DNA from: Sparassis latifolia
Taxonomy: Eukaryota; Basidiomycota; Agaricomycetes; Polyporales; Sparassidaceae
DNA length: 64,000 bases
Assembly: GCA_018466975.1 (NCBI GenBank)
Contig: CM031554.1
Coordinates: 558,001-622,000 of the forward strand
Direction: 5' to 3'
The position numbers were made by a program, and so were the translations under genes. The notes beneath the pieces were generated by a model. That model saw nothing but the letters and a program-made list of their open reading frames with translations. It was not told where the DNA came from and ran no database searches. Position 1 is the stretch's first letter. Each line of letters begins with the position of its first letter. Of this stretch, positions 33,228 through 46,075 are shown piece by piece.

Positions 33228-35636
33228 TGGAAAGCTGGATACTTATGTCTCGCTGAGCATGACGTCACCGTGTCTGCTGATGTGAGTTCACGTTCCAAGC
33301 GTTGACCCTGATTTCTTCTGCAGGGTCAGCAGGTTTTGTAAAGCTGTGTTCGGCTGATTCATGCATGTCTAACTCCTGAGAGACTTCTGCGGGGCAATCA
33401 AAATATATCATTTGCGCCAAACAATATTTCAATGCATACCGGAATGTTCTAATGCAAAATGGTGCCCACAATGCTCCAGAAGGAATGGAGAAGTGCTAGC
33501 CTATCAGGTGAGCTTGAAACGTCCTTCAAGTTCGAGTCCTCAGGCCTCAGCCCCGATATCTATCACCTTGGCGCTTCTATCGCGTGTTCGAAACTCTGTT
33601 GTTGTTGGGACGTTTATTCACATACTCTGGATTTTGCAAAGTCCAAGTTATCTGCCAAGCATGCGGTTACTTGTTTATCACAGTCGAAGTCAATGTTCCA
33701 AAGCGTCAAATATTGCTGAAATTTCGTGGAGGTTTTGCGATGCAACCTCTGATCGAGATCTAGGACAGACAACCATTGCCACGTGCACCCTTGTGGACAA
33801 ATGGCTGGCCGCTCTCAAACGGGCGAACGTTTCAGATTTAACGAAGACCGCACGATGCTAGTACTATCGTGAATTCGACAAGGTAAGTGGCATATGCATC
33901 CCTCGACAGTAAAGCTTCAGCTGATAGAGTTGGTCCTGCCGTCCCAGGAATGACTGTCTTCCGTTGTGCTGAAGACTCAGTGGAACCGAGCATACTACCG
34001 TCCGAGATTTGCCCTAGTTCTGTACAGGTTCGTCAAGATGGACTTGGACTCGCACCTTCTCTCCCATGACTGTCCAATGCTATTTTCGAAGGTTAGCTTC
34101 AGCCTTGTTCGGCACAGTGCTCCGATTTGCTAGAGGTGTACGTATGCTGCTATGTTATAGTTATCTTATGATGCGGTTTGTCGCAATACAGATGAAAATA
34201 ACAGAATATCTCCGTGCACATCGGCCGCAGACAACCCACAAGGCGAAGCGGAAGCCTTCTTGGGAGGCCTTCTTGGTGATGGATCGTCGAACTCCTCGCG
34301 GTGGGTTTAGCAAAGTAGAGCTAAAGTTGAATTGCCAGGAATACGGAGAGCAACACAGCCGATATCCTCTCACGGATGCAACCCATGACGTGGGAGTTCA
34401 TGCAGACACTGACAAATATCAACGAGAGCACGATTGTAAGTGAGACCTTGTGAGCTGCCGACTGTCAATATGCTATGTGGATTGGCGACGCGTCTCCTGC
34501 CGTAGCTGGACGTTCTTGATAGTGATTACTCAGTTGTTGTATCTTGCAGTGCGTTCGTTTCTCAGCTCGCCGGATTTTCTCCAGCTGACTGTTCTCGCTG
34601 TACAGGTCTCTGATCAGTGCCAATCAACATTGCGCTCACATTTTCATCCTTTGAGATTCGTAAAGAATGAATCCTGACCATGCGTAGTTACGCGCTCTGA
34701 TGTGCGATACTCTTCATAAGTTTGTTGGATTTCGTTACACTGACTGGTTACCTCTTTCTAGTCTTATGCCACCATTTTTTAAGATCACTTATTGATGTCC
34801 GAATTGTAGCTCCTCGTACTCGTATGTCTGCTTTAAATCAAAACCCCAAATTTCAATTCGTTGACGTCAGAAGTCCGGATGCCGTCTTCAGGGCTGTCAT
34901 TCTTACGCGCTGTAGGTTCTATTCAATTGGATATGGCTAATGACAAGTTTTGCATCAACCTGGCATTCACACTGTTGTTTCGGACGTTCTCGGTCTGCTC
35001 TGAAGACTGGTCGCAATCGCCAAGATTTCTTAGCGGAGCATGAGTGTTACCAGAGCATGAGTGTTACCAGAGCATGAGTGTTACCAGAGCTGCCCTGCAC
35101 TTTTTTCGCGCCATGTCTGCTATCATCCAATGGCAGAAGTTTTTCAACGCGTACTGACCCGTAACTGATTGTTACTGTAATACAGGTGGGGTGTGGCTCT
35201 GCGAGGTGCTTCTCTGTCGTTCCACGACATTTGCAAGCCGTGCCGATGCGTGTCGATCGGCGCTATTTATGCAGTTATGATGCCCGTCGGATCAGGAGGG
35301 CTGATCCATCACTACATACCGGATCGACTTGACGTTTCGGCAGCTTTGGTGAGTAATCGCATTTCCTATTGGATTAGATGACAATTGAACTGGTTGCCAT
35401 GATGTGGACAACGACGCGAGGACGCGGACGTGAACTTGGAACGCAAAGGTGGGGCGCATTCTTGGACAGTGGTACCTTCAAATGCCTTCCTCCATTGCAT
35501 CGCCATTGTATCGTGGAGCTGAGTTCGCAGGAAAGTGGTTTCCTCAGTTCTTTTGTGTCTTTGTCTACCTGTCATCGTCTGCTGCTGTTTTGTCGTGAAA
35601 TTTCAAGGTCATTGGCGGCGAAACCAGCGTGGCCAC
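33228..35636. other. 2.4 kb without a recognisable gene
   Basis: Many short ORFs on both strands, none with a family signature, and no consistent intron chain. A 17-bp tandem repeat lies at 35036-35089 (separate entry). The sequence is more AT-rich than neighbouring genes. The left end is the promoter of the questin-oxidase-like gene. Confidence 0.45.
35036..35089 (+). repeat. 17-bp tandem repeat, three copies
   Basis: The unit GAGCATGAGTGTTACCA is repeated exactly at 35036-35052, 35053-35069 and 35070-35086, followed by a partial GAG. Perfect identity suggests recent slippage. Confidence 0.9.
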
Positions 35637-36350
35637 ATGTCCAAGCAGGTTCCGCTAATGTCCGGCCAGGTGCACACTACGTCTGCATGCGGGTCGTACC
35701 ATACTACAAACACAAGGCTTGGCCTCACTGAGCACTCGCCAATAATTTCTCTGATCCCACAGTTCCCTCCATTGCATCCGACAAATCTTCTGCAGGACAG
35801 CCAACCAATGGCCTCTTATACATCTGAACTAACTGTGCATGCTCCTACACCTGCTCCCAGTCCTGCGTTGATGATTGGGAAGCGTCGTCGTTGCACCGCA
35901 GAGGAGACGCATCTTGTCCAGGCCACTGCACCTCCCGCAAAGAAACAGCGGAAGTACACCAGGAAAGCACATGTGACAAAGAAGCGCAAAGGAAAGGGAA
36001 AGGATGAAGAAATTTCCGATGATGTTCGTTTTCCAGATGGAGGAAGTCCAAGTTGCGAACGCTGTGGAAGACAACACGGGCGCATCAAGTCTTGGTGCGA
36101 CCCCGTCAATGCTTCAGGTTCCTTCCCTGGCGCTGCGTGTGAGTGTATGATGGAGGGCATGCTCAAACCGTTGGAGCCGATGAACCTTCATAACCGTCCG
36201 TCCGTCCCTCGAGATACTCCGCTAGCTGCGCCCATTTTTGCGCCCGCGCCAAATGATGTATCAACGTCGAAGAAGGGTCCGAAGCGCACTTCGACAGTAG
36301 CACCTTTTGGTGAGGACGCTTCACGTCCCACGAAGAGAGCTCGGAAGTGA
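35637..36350 (+). CDS. Lysine-rich hypothetical protein (family copy A)
   Basis: An unspliced 237-aa frame from ATG 35637. Residues about 60-120 hold APTPAPSPALMIGKRRRC, then PPAKKQRKYTRK and KKRKGKGK, dense bipartite nuclear-localisation-like clusters. A middle part has an unusual cysteine set, SCERCGRQHGRIKSWCDP and ACECMM, that could bind zinc. The C-terminus is KKGPKRTSTVAPFG followed by PTKRARK. Several blocks match the minus-strand gene at 48830-49810 (HMxxQVP, PTNLxxDSQ, TGKRRRC/IGKRRRC, KRKGKG, KRTST). The start may lie further upstream, since frame similarity seems to continue before 35637. Function unknown; nuclear location is inferred from composition only. Confidence 0.6.
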   Translation: MSKQVPLMSGQVHTTSACGSYHTTNTRLGLTEHSPIISLIPQFPPLHPTNLLQDSQPMASYTSELTVHAPTPAPSPALMIGKRRRCTAEETHLVQATAPPAKKQRKYTRKAHVTKKRKGKGKDEEISDDVRFPDGGSPSCERCGRQHGRIKSWCDPVNASGSFPGAACECMMEGMLKPLEPMNLHNRPSVPRDTPLAAPIFAPAPNDVSTSKKGPKRTSTVAPFGEDASRPTKRARK

Positions 36351-37325
36351 ACAAGCAAGACCGTTGCAACGGGGAAGGCAAGGATGAGCGGGAGTAGCAG
36401 TGCAAGCATGAACGAAGTGTAGCGCTGAGCCACACACCTTGACCACACTGGGCACTTTTACTTCTTGCGGATCCTATACCTACTAACAACCCTCGGCGTC
36501 ATGGTGGCCATTGTGTTGGACATATCACCCAGGTCCGGAAGAGACTGACGATCCTGCCGCCTGCCAGGAACCCAGTTGTCATATATATTCCCGCTTACAT
36601 TGCCAAAGGACATTTTCCTCCGGCCATGAGCCTGTAATCGACAATTGCAAGGGACCACATTGATTTGGACGACGGACGACAACTGAAGATGATATTGTAC
36701 CGTCCAGGACCGATCCAATTTCTAGCACACCCTCCAGCAGCTCTCTATCTGTCGAGTCCCGTCGTATACCGCCCAATCGACAGAAGACGAGAAAGTGATC
36801 TGTTTGACGGTACGACTCAGGAGAACATCCAGAGCGAAAACGAAGTGACCGCCGTACATTCCATCGGTGCCATATAAGTATCTTCTCCATGTTGATCGCT
36901 GTTCTTCAGCGTCCAGCTTATTCTCTGACCTGTTTTGACTCGTATTTTATCTAGATATCTGTTCATTCTATGTAGAATGTTACTGTACCTTCTGTTTTGT
37001 TCAAGTTGCTAGTCTCGGATACCTCCGAGGAAAGCTGCGAGCGTTATCGCCTGACCGCTGGAAAATTCCCCAAGTCATCAACGTCATACCAACTCGTGTC
37101 CTGTCTCCCATGAATACTGAGGCAAAAATTCTGGATCTCTGGAAAGCTTTCATGCAACGTTTTCAGACGGGCGCTTAGATTGCCATCGTTAATCATGTGA
37201 CCTCAAACAAATTTAAGGCGGGCTGGATTTTTTTCTTTTCTCCTCTTCCTCTTCACTCGAATCATCTCTGGTGCGAGTGAAGAGGAAGACGACGTTATTC
37301 CTCACCGAATCTACCAATTTGGATC
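36351..37325. promoter_or_regulatory. URA2 upstream region
   Basis: About 975 bp with no convincing gene; two minus-strand ORFs (36458-36890) lack similarity to anything recognised. Just before the URA2 start, 37228-37260 is a strong pyrimidine tract (TTTTTTCTTTTCTCCTCTTC), typical of fungal promoters that fix the transcription start. ATG context at 37326 is GATCATGTC. Confidence 0.5.
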
Positions 37326-40300
37326 ATGTCTCTGACCAGTCCAACCAAAATCGACGTCTCTCGACCCGTCCTCGCTCACTTCACCAGCAACCATCCCAAT
37401 GGTTTTCTTGCACCCCCAATTGCCACGTCCGACTCCACAAGTCTAGAAGCCGTGCTTGAACTCGCAGACGGTGCCGCATATCGAGGCATTAGCTTTGGGG
37501 CTGAGGGTAAGAGTGTAGCGGGAGAATGTGTTTTTCAAACCGGTCAGTGGAGCGTCTCTGCAACTAGTGCTTTCGACTCAGGATCTCTTAGGTATGGTCG
37601 GATATACCGAGTCCCTCACGGATCCTTCGTATGAAGGTCAAATCCTGATCTTGACCTACCCACTCATTGGAAATTACGGTGTTCCTGCGCGTCCAACATC
37701 GGCTTCCGTCGAAGCCATTCCACCTGACTTCGAGTCTTCGCGCATTCACGTCGCGGCTGTGGTTGTTAGTTCGTACTCTGAAGAGTTCAGTCACTTTCTG
37801 GCGCATACTTCTTTGGGTGTATGGCTCAAGGAAAGCGGGATTCCTGCACTTTACGGCATAGACACGCGTGCACTCACGAAGAAAATTCGCGAGAAGGGTT
37901 CTATGCTTGGTAAAGTTTTGGCCCGACAAAAAGACTCACCTGTTGATAGGCGGTTATCGTTAATGAGCCCAGCGTCTCTACCGGCTTCACGTACACCCTC
38001 TCCAGGAGGGAACGGTATCTGGCGTGAGGATTACATTGATGTGCCATTCCGCGATCCAAATCAAGATAACCTCGTGGCTCTCGTTTCTGTCTCCTCCCCT
38101 CACATCTACAAGCCGACGGTAAAGGCGCGGATGCACCCCTCCGGCAAACGACCACTTCGCGTCCTTGCCGTCGATGTTGGCATGAAGTTCAACCAGATCC
38201 GCTGTTTCACGCACCGTGGAATCGAGTTGAAGGTGGTTCCATGGGATTATGACTATTTGGCGTCAGCGGAGGAGCCTTTCGATGGGCTCTTTATTTCCAA
38301 TGGTCCTGGTGATCCTACCATGGTCAAGCCTACCATAGCTCGTTTGGCAAGGGCTATGCAGGGCGAGGATCGTCCGATTTTCGGTATCTGCCTCGGACAT
38401 CAGCTTTTAGCTCTGGCTGCTGGTGCTTCGACCTCAAAAATGAAGTATGGTAATCGCGGGCATAATATTCCGTGCACGGATACCCTCAGTGGCCGGTGTT
38501 ACATCACAAGCCAGAATCACGGTTTCCAGGTAGACACGGCGACACTGCCTGAAGGCTGGCACGAACTATTCCAGAACGCTAATGACGGAAGCAACGAAGG
38601 AATCTACTGTACCGATAAACCATTTTTCTCTGTGCAGTTCCACCCAGAGTCGACTCCGGGGCCGCGCGACACCGAATTTCTCTTCGATGTGTTCATCCAG
38701 AATATTGTCGACTGCTCTACGATGGGAAAAGTTGTTCCAATTTCTATGCCAGGTGGAATGAAGGAGGACAATGAGAAAGCTGCTCCACGCGTGAATGTGC
38801 AAAAAGTGCTCGTTCTTGGTTCTGGTGGCCTCTCTATTGGCCAGGCAGGCGAGTTTGACTATTCCGGCTCACAGGCAATCAAAGCGCTCAAGCAGGAGAG
38901 TATTTATACCATCCTCGTCAATCCCAACATTGCGACTATCGCGACGTCGAAGGGTCTAGCTGACAAGGTGTACTTCTTACCGGTCACCCCTGAATTCGTG
39001 CGAAAGATCATCAAATACGAGAAGCCCGACGGTATCTACGTTACGTTCGGGGGGCAGACTGCTTTGAACGTCGGAATCAAACTCAAGGACGAGTTCGAGG
39101 GGCTTGGATGCAAGGTCCTCGGAACCCCGATCGACACCATCGTTACTACTGAAGACAGGCAGCTCTTCGCAAGTGCAATGACCGAGATTGGTGAACGATG
39201 TGCAGACTCCAAGACTGCGACGACTTTGGATGAAGCAGTCGCTGCGGCCAACACAATTGGCTTTCCGGTCATCGTCCGCGCTGCATACGCTCTAGGTGGT
39301 CTCGGCTCTGGCTTCGCTAAAGATGGGAAACAGCTAAAGGCGCTGTGCAGCAAGGCATTCGCCACTAGTCCGCAGGTCCTAGTGGAGAAGAGCATGAAGG
39401 GCTGGAAGGAAATCGAATACGAGGTTGTCAGAGACTGCCGCGATAATTGCATCACAGTTTGCAACATGGAGGTACGTGCGTTCCACGTCTTCCTATGTTC
39501 GCAGCTCTCAAAGACATGCCGTAGAACTTCGATCCACTTGGCATCCATACTGGTGATTCGATCGTCGTTGCTCCTTCGCAAACGCTTTCAGATGCCGACT
39601 ACAACATGCTCCGTACGACAGCGATTAATGTGATTCGACATCTCGGGGTTGTGGGCGAGTGCAACATCCAGTACGCATTGAACCCCATCTCCAGGGAATA
39701 CTGCATTATCGAGGTGAGTCGCTCACAGTATCACCTTCAGCAATATTAAATTTGACTCCATTTCAGGTCAATGCTCGTTTATCCCGGTCCTCTGCGCTTG
39801 CGTCGAAAGCGACAGGCTATCCTCTCGCCTTCATCGCGGCCAAGCTCGGTCTCGGAATCCCGCTGAATGAAATCCGCAACTCGGTGACGAAGGTCACCAG
39901 TGCATGCTTCGAGCCCAGCTTGGACTATGTCGTTGTTAAAATACCGCGGTGGGACTTGAAGAAGTTCAGCCGTGTCAGCAGACTGCTCAGCAGTAGCATG
40001 AAGAGCGTAGGGGAAGTTATGAGTATAGGTCGCACGTTTGAGGAGACCTTTCAGAAGGCTATCCGCGCAATTGACGATCAATTCTCTGGGTTTGCAAAGG
40101 TTTGCTTCTGTATGCATCTCCCCAGCGGAGATGTTTCTAAGATCCCTGTGTCCAGAATGATTTCGTGGAGGACATCGACGAGGAACTCTTGAATCCAACC
40201 GACAAACGCATTTTCGCCATCGCGACTGCTTTCTACCGGGGATACAGTGTGGATAAGATCTGGCAGATGACGAACATCGACAAGTGGTTTTTGACGAAGC

Positions 40301-43300
40301 TGCAGTCAATTCACCATATGGAGGTGTACCTATCGTGAGGTCATGCAAGATATCGTGTAGTTTTTCCACTCAATGTTTTGAATTTTAGGTCGTATAACAT
40401 CTCGAGCCTCGGGAAGGATCTGCTCAGACAAGCAAAGCAGCTTGGATTCTCCGACCGTCAACTTGCTGCATGCATAGGATCGACCGAGCTCGCTGTACGC
40501 CGACTACGTCAGGAGCATGGCATTGCCCCTTTCGTGAAGCAGATCGATACGGTTGCAGCCGAATTCCCCGCGTTCACGAATTATCTGTACACCACGTACA
40601 ACGCTGTCGAGCACGATATCACATTCGAGGATCGGGGCGTCATGGTGCTTGGGTCTGGTGTGTACCGCATCGGATCCTCTGTGGAGTTCGATTGGTGCGC
40701 TGTCCGCGCCATCAGAACGCTACGTGACAATGGTCTGCCGACCGTCATGGTGAATTACAACCCCGAGACCGTTAGCACAGACTACGACGAGGCCGACAGG
40801 TTGTACTTCGAGAACATCAGCTTGGAGACCATCTTGGATATCTACGACACAGAGAGCTCTCGCGGTGTCATCATCTCCATGGGTGGACAGACGCCAAATA
40901 ATATCGCTCTTCCGCTGTACCGTCAGAACGTCAAGATCTACGGAACGTCTCCGGAGATGATTGATACTGCGGAGAACAGGTTCAAGTTTTCTCGCCTGTT
41001 AGATGAGATAGGCGTGGACCAACCTTTGTGGAAGGAATTGTCGAACTTCGACGATGCCCACACCTTCTGTAAGAAGGTTGGCTATCCTGTACTCGTCCGA
41101 CCTTCGTATGTTCTCTCGGGTGCAGCGATGAATGTGGTCTTCAGCCAGGACGATCTATCAAGCTACCTGTCTCAAGCTACTGCCGTCTCTCGTGAGCACC
41201 CCGTCGTCATCACAAAGTACATTGAAGGCGCAAAGGAGATCGAGATGGACGCTGTCGCAAAGGACGGCAAGATGATAATGCATTATATCTCCGAGCATGT
41301 CGAGAATGCGGGCGTGCACTCTGGGGATGCTACTCTGATCCATCCGCCACAGGACTTGGACCCGGAGACTGTTCGTCAAATCGAAGAGGCAACTGCGAAG
41401 ATTGGCAACGCTCTCAATGTCACCGGTCCGTTCAACATCCAGTTTATAGCTAAAAACAACGAGATCAAGGTGATTGAGTGCAATCTCCGTGCCGCTCGTT
41501 CGTTCCCCTTCGTCTCTAAAGTCACTGGCGTGGATGCCATCGAGATGGCGACAAAGGTGATGTTGGGTCTGCCTGTTGAACCATATCCCCACATTCCATT
41601 GCCTGCGGATTACGTCGGTGTCAAGGTACCGCAGTTCAGCTTCAGTCGGCTCTCTGGAGCCGATCCGGTGCTTGGAGTGGAGATGGCATCAACAGGAGAG
41701 GTCGCGTGCTTCGGAAGGGACAAGTACGAGGCATATCTCAAGGCTTTGATTTCCACTGGTATCGTCCTTCCCAAGAAGAATATCTTGTTCTCTATCGGTG
41801 GCTTCAAGGAAAAGCTGGAGTTGCTCCCGTCAGTACAGAAATTGCGCGCTGCTGGATACAGTATCTTCGCCACCTCAGGTACGGCAGATTTCCTGACTGA
41901 GCATAACGTTCCTTGCAAGGTGATTACAGCCCTTAAATTCACCTTTCCTTCACTGATTATATCACTCTCAGTATCTGGAGACCCTCGGGGAGGATAGTGA
42001 GCAGAAGTCTGAGTATTCTCTTACTCAGCATCTCGCGAACAACCTCATTGATATGTATATCAACCTTCCATCGAAGAACCACTATCGCCGACCTGCCAGC
42101 TACGCCAGCAAGGGCTACCGCACTCGCCGTATGGCGGTTGACTTCGCTGTGCCGTTGATCACTAACGTCAAGGTGGCGAAATTGTTTTTTGAAGCCCTCG
42201 TTCGCAAGATGCCTCTGGAAGTCTCCCCTGTGGATTTCAGGACCTCGCACGAGACGCACACGTTTCCTGGCCTCGTTAACATCGCTGCGTTTGTTCCCGG
42301 ACTCATGCAACTCAATAATAACGAGATTGCCGGTGCTACCAAGGCGTCTCTTGGTGGCGGCTTTGCCACAGTTCTCGTACTACCTGCCGGAGAGAAGGAC
42401 AAGATAACTGATCACACTTCGCTTGAACGAGTCCGCAAGGCCATCGCTGGATCGTCGTACTGCAACTATGCTTTGAACGTCACCGCGACAGCTACCAATA
42501 CGAAGTCCCTCGATGACGAGATCGAGGCAGATGTGAAGTTCCTGTACATTCCATTCCACTACAACGACGCAGATAGCCAGGTCTCCGTGGTCGCTGCACA
42601 TTTCGCTTCGTGGCCCGCCGACAAGCCTATCGTGACCGACGCTAAGGGCTCCGACCTTGCCCCTATGCTCCTCCTCGCAGGGCTACACGATCGCAGCCTC
42701 CACATCATGAACGTCCAGAGCAAGGACGACATGCTTCTCATCTCCCTCAGCAAGGCGAAGCAGCTTAAGGTCACGTGCGACGTTTCCGTCTACACTCTGT
42801 TCTTCACACGCGAACAATTCCCCGGCGTCACTTGTCTGCCTACCATTGAGGACCAGAATATGCTATGGCAGAACCTAGATGCGATCGATACGTTCTCTAT
42901 TGGTACGGTCCCCTACCAGCTTGCCCGGGAGCTCGACAAGGAGGGCACCGTATGGTCCGGCATCGAGGAGGCCCTCCCCCTGCTGCTGACCGCTGTCGCC
43001 GCAGGCCGGCTCACGATGGATGACATCCGCCAGCGTCTGCACGACAACCCCATCCGGATCTTTGGTCTCCCCGACCAATCCCATGCGGGCGTTGAGATCG
43101 TCGTCGGGCGCAAGTCTCTGTTCAGCAACAGAGGCAAGGTGTGGTCCCCGCTCGACGGGACGATGGTGAACGGCGGGGTGCACAGGGTCCTTGTGCATGG
43201 ACAGACCGCTTTCCTGGATGGCGAGGTGACCACTGGGCCGGTCGGACGAGACATTTCCAGCGCGACGATTACTCACGCGCCTGCGGAGAGGTCGATGTCT

Positions 43301-44601
43301 ATCTCCGGTCCAAGGCCCGAGTTCGGCGTGGCGATGCCCTTGGCTTCTAAGGCAGCAGATGCTGCAGCGCAGACGCAGCCTGTGCCAGCGACGACGACGG
43401 CAGCACCATTTTCCACCGCTGTCGCGCCCTTGCAGGGGCCGGCTGCCATGCTCTCGCACCTGCTCCCGCACCCCGCGTTCCACCGGCGGCACATCCTGTC
43501 GGTGAAGCAGTTCACGCACAAGGACGTGCACGACCTGTTCTCCCTCGCGCACGAGATGCAGCTGCAGGTCGAGCGCAATGGCACGCTAGACGTGCTGAAG
43601 GGCAAGGTGCTGTGCACGCTCTTCTATGAGCCGTCGACGCGCACGACGTCGTCGTTCGACACCGCGATGAAGCGATGCGGCGGGGAGGTCGTGAACGTGA
43701 ACGTGGACATGTCGTCCGTGCTCAAGGGCGAGACGCTCCCAGACACGATCAGAACGCTCGGCTGCTACGCGGACGCGATCGTCATCCGGCACCCCGAGAT
43801 CGGCAGCTCGCAGCTGGCGGCCAAGTTCTCGCCCGTGCCGATCCTGAACGCCGGAGACGGAGTTGGGGAGCACCCCTCGCAGGTATGGCATCGCGCTTTA
43901 CGATGCAAGGGAAGCGTGCTAATTCTGTCCCGTTGGTCTTGCAGGCGCTGTTGGACGTGTACACGATCCGGTCGGAGCTGGGAACGGTCAATGGGCGCAC
44001 GATCACGCTGCTCGGGGACCTCAAGAACGGGCGGACCGTGCACAGCCTGGTGACGCTGCTCTGCCTGTACTCGGTGCGGCTGAATTTCGTGTCACCACCG
44101 TCGCTCGCGATGCCGACGAGCGTCGTCTCTGCCGCGCGGCGCGCGGGCGTGCACGTGCGGATCTGCGAGTCGCTGGAGGATGTGCTCGGAGAGACGGACG
44201 TGCTGTACGTGACGCGGCTGCAGAAAGAGCGCTTCAAGGACGAAGGGGCTTGGCAGTCGGTCAAGGACGCGTACCGGATCGACCACGCGCTGCTCTCGCG
44301 CGCGAAGGAGGAGATGATTGTCATGCACCCGCTGCCGCGAGTCAATGGTGCGTACCGCACGTTCTCGCCGTCGCGAAGGTTTTAATATGCTGACTGGCTG
44401 ACTGATTGATGTGGTTGCCCGGTGGGCGCGCAGAGATTGACCCGGATGTGGACTTTGACTCGAGGCGGGCGGTATATTTCCGACAGATGCGCTATGGGCT
44501 CTTCGTACGTTATCTCTATTTATATTTTCGCGCGCGACGCTGGCTGACCGTGGTGGGTTGCGCAGATCCGGATGGCGCTGCTAGCCAGCGTGATGGGCTG
44601 A
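37326..44601 (+). CDS. URA2: URA2: multifunctional CPSase II / inactive DHOase-like / aspartate carbamoyltransferase
   Basis: Ten exons: 37326-37542, 37592-39471, 39525-39713, 39767-40099, 40156-40325, 40389-41919, 41972-43882, 43945-44347, 44434-44504, 44566-44601. They give 2246 aa in frame (yeast Ura2 is 2214). It catalyses the first two steps of UMP synthesis in the cytosol. Glutamine amidotransferase: about 1-440, with GICLGHQ (nucleophile Cys near 338) and HPES near 423. CPSase halves begin at [20 protein letters not shown] (about 470) and [19 protein letters not shown] (about 1014). The allosteric MGS-like domain starts near FSIGGFKEK (about 1399). A DHOase-like domain (about 1535-1870) lacks the metal-binding H-x-H. 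The ATCase domain starts near 1940 with [16 protein letters not shown] and ends HPLPRVNEIDPDVD. UTP feedback is known for the family. Confidence 0.97.
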
Positions 44602-46075
44602 AACCGCTCAGCTCGCCGAAAAAGTACATATGTTCGCCATGGACTTCCGGACTCTTTAATTGAAAGGGATCGCGCCGCTCAGCGGTGTCACGTGTAGGAC
44701 TTGAAGTACTCAAAAACGACTCTAGAATCAATTGTAACATACCCGCACAAGTTTGTGTGTCCGGTGACACGTCTGTTGTAGAGAAGCCCAAAAGTTGCAA
44801 CATGGACGATCTGTTGACATTTCCTCGTTTAGAATGCGTAGTACGAACTCCGTGACAGGGTTCGTGTTTGTTGTGGGCCGACGAAGGGAGAGGTGTTCTA
44901 TCTTGATACCACTTTGGTTCCATCTAATGGAAGCCCTGTCTTCACGGCATGGCGCAGACATATATACAGTACAACCATCTCATAATGCATAGGCCCAGGG
45001 AGATACAAAATCTTTACAGCCAAATACTCTCGCAGAAAGCCTCATAATGCATAGCAAAATCTGGGCATTGACACTATGCGGTATGAGATCATAGTGTACT
45101 GTATATAATGCTGTAAGTGCTCAAAATCACCACCCACCCACCGCTGGCCCACAGCTACGGCACTAAAAAATTACAGAGCTCCACCAACTCATTGTGGTTT
45201 GTCACCAGTGCAGCTTCCGCGCGAGCCCCCCGCCAAGCAGCCGGACAAGATTTAGCTGGGCGTTTGGACGAATGAACTGTCGCGTATACGCACGGAAGTT
45301 AAGGCAATGGAAGGTGCCGATGGGCACGGCGGTTGCGGATACGCAGCAGCTATTGATTTGAACGAGAGCCTACCACATACCACCGGACGCTCGCCGCTCG
45401 GGGAATGTGCGCATCCATCGTATTGTCATATGTCTGCAAGTTTTCCGGGTCCTTGATGTGGTCGTTTGGCACCCTATGAATACAAAAGAATATGTCTGCA
45501 GCACGTCAATCAGCTGAGAAGGAACTTGCCGAGAGTATGCCGTCATATGTGCGTGAGATCGAAAGCGACGTCGGACAAGCTTGGAAAGATCAACTACGAG
45601 CCTACGACGCTGCCGACGTTCATGCTAGCTTCATGCTAGTCCTGACCCTGAAATGCGATGTTTTCGGAGTGCAGGAAGGCCTATATGTCATTTGCGTGAG
45701 TGTTCCAGTTAGCCATTTTCCAGATCCAGGAACGTAGACCTTTTGTGCATGATCATAGATATCTGAGTGATCTCCTCGTCCGCGATCAAATCTATTCAGG
45801 AACGACGACACCGGACGCACGGCAGAGTGGCCAGGGGACTGACCGTGCCAGCGAGAGGAATGGAAGGCGCTCTCTGTTCGCGCGCCTTCTCCTTTCGCGA
45901 CTGTGATGTCCAATGCGCGACACGACGATGACAGACGCTTTCTCGAAGAACATATATTCGCGTGGGATGTCTTCTCATTCACGATCTCCCGATTTTCCCT
46001 TGGCGGCCTCGCGTGGATACTCTTGGCCACGCTGCTGCCTTTCACCAACACCGCGACGACCCCAGCTCGCCGCAC
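44602..46075. other. Intergenic, 1.5 kb
   Basis: Contains the 3' UTR of URA2, a small inverted-repeat element at 44961-45107, and a short plus-strand frame at 45492-45737. That frame starts AEKELAESMPSYVREIESDV and has no assigned family; it could be the first exon of an unseen gene or of the SLATT gene. C-rich CCACCCACCCACC lies near 45130. Confidence 0.4.
44961..45107. repeat. Small MITE-like inverted-repeat element, 147 bp
   Basis: TATATACAGTAC at 44961-44972 is matched exactly in inverted orientation by GTACTGTATATA at 45096-45107. Imperfect inverted similarity extends inward (CTCATA, GCATAG and GCCCAG blocks). Internally CATAATGCATAG occurs twice as a direct repeat (44981 and 45043). 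Size and ends suit a TA-targeting MITE, but no family can be named. Confidence 0.55.

Noticed and set aside
42875..43552. 225-aa minus-strand ORF
   Set aside because: Antisense shadow of the GC-rich DHO-like and ATCase-linker part of URA2.
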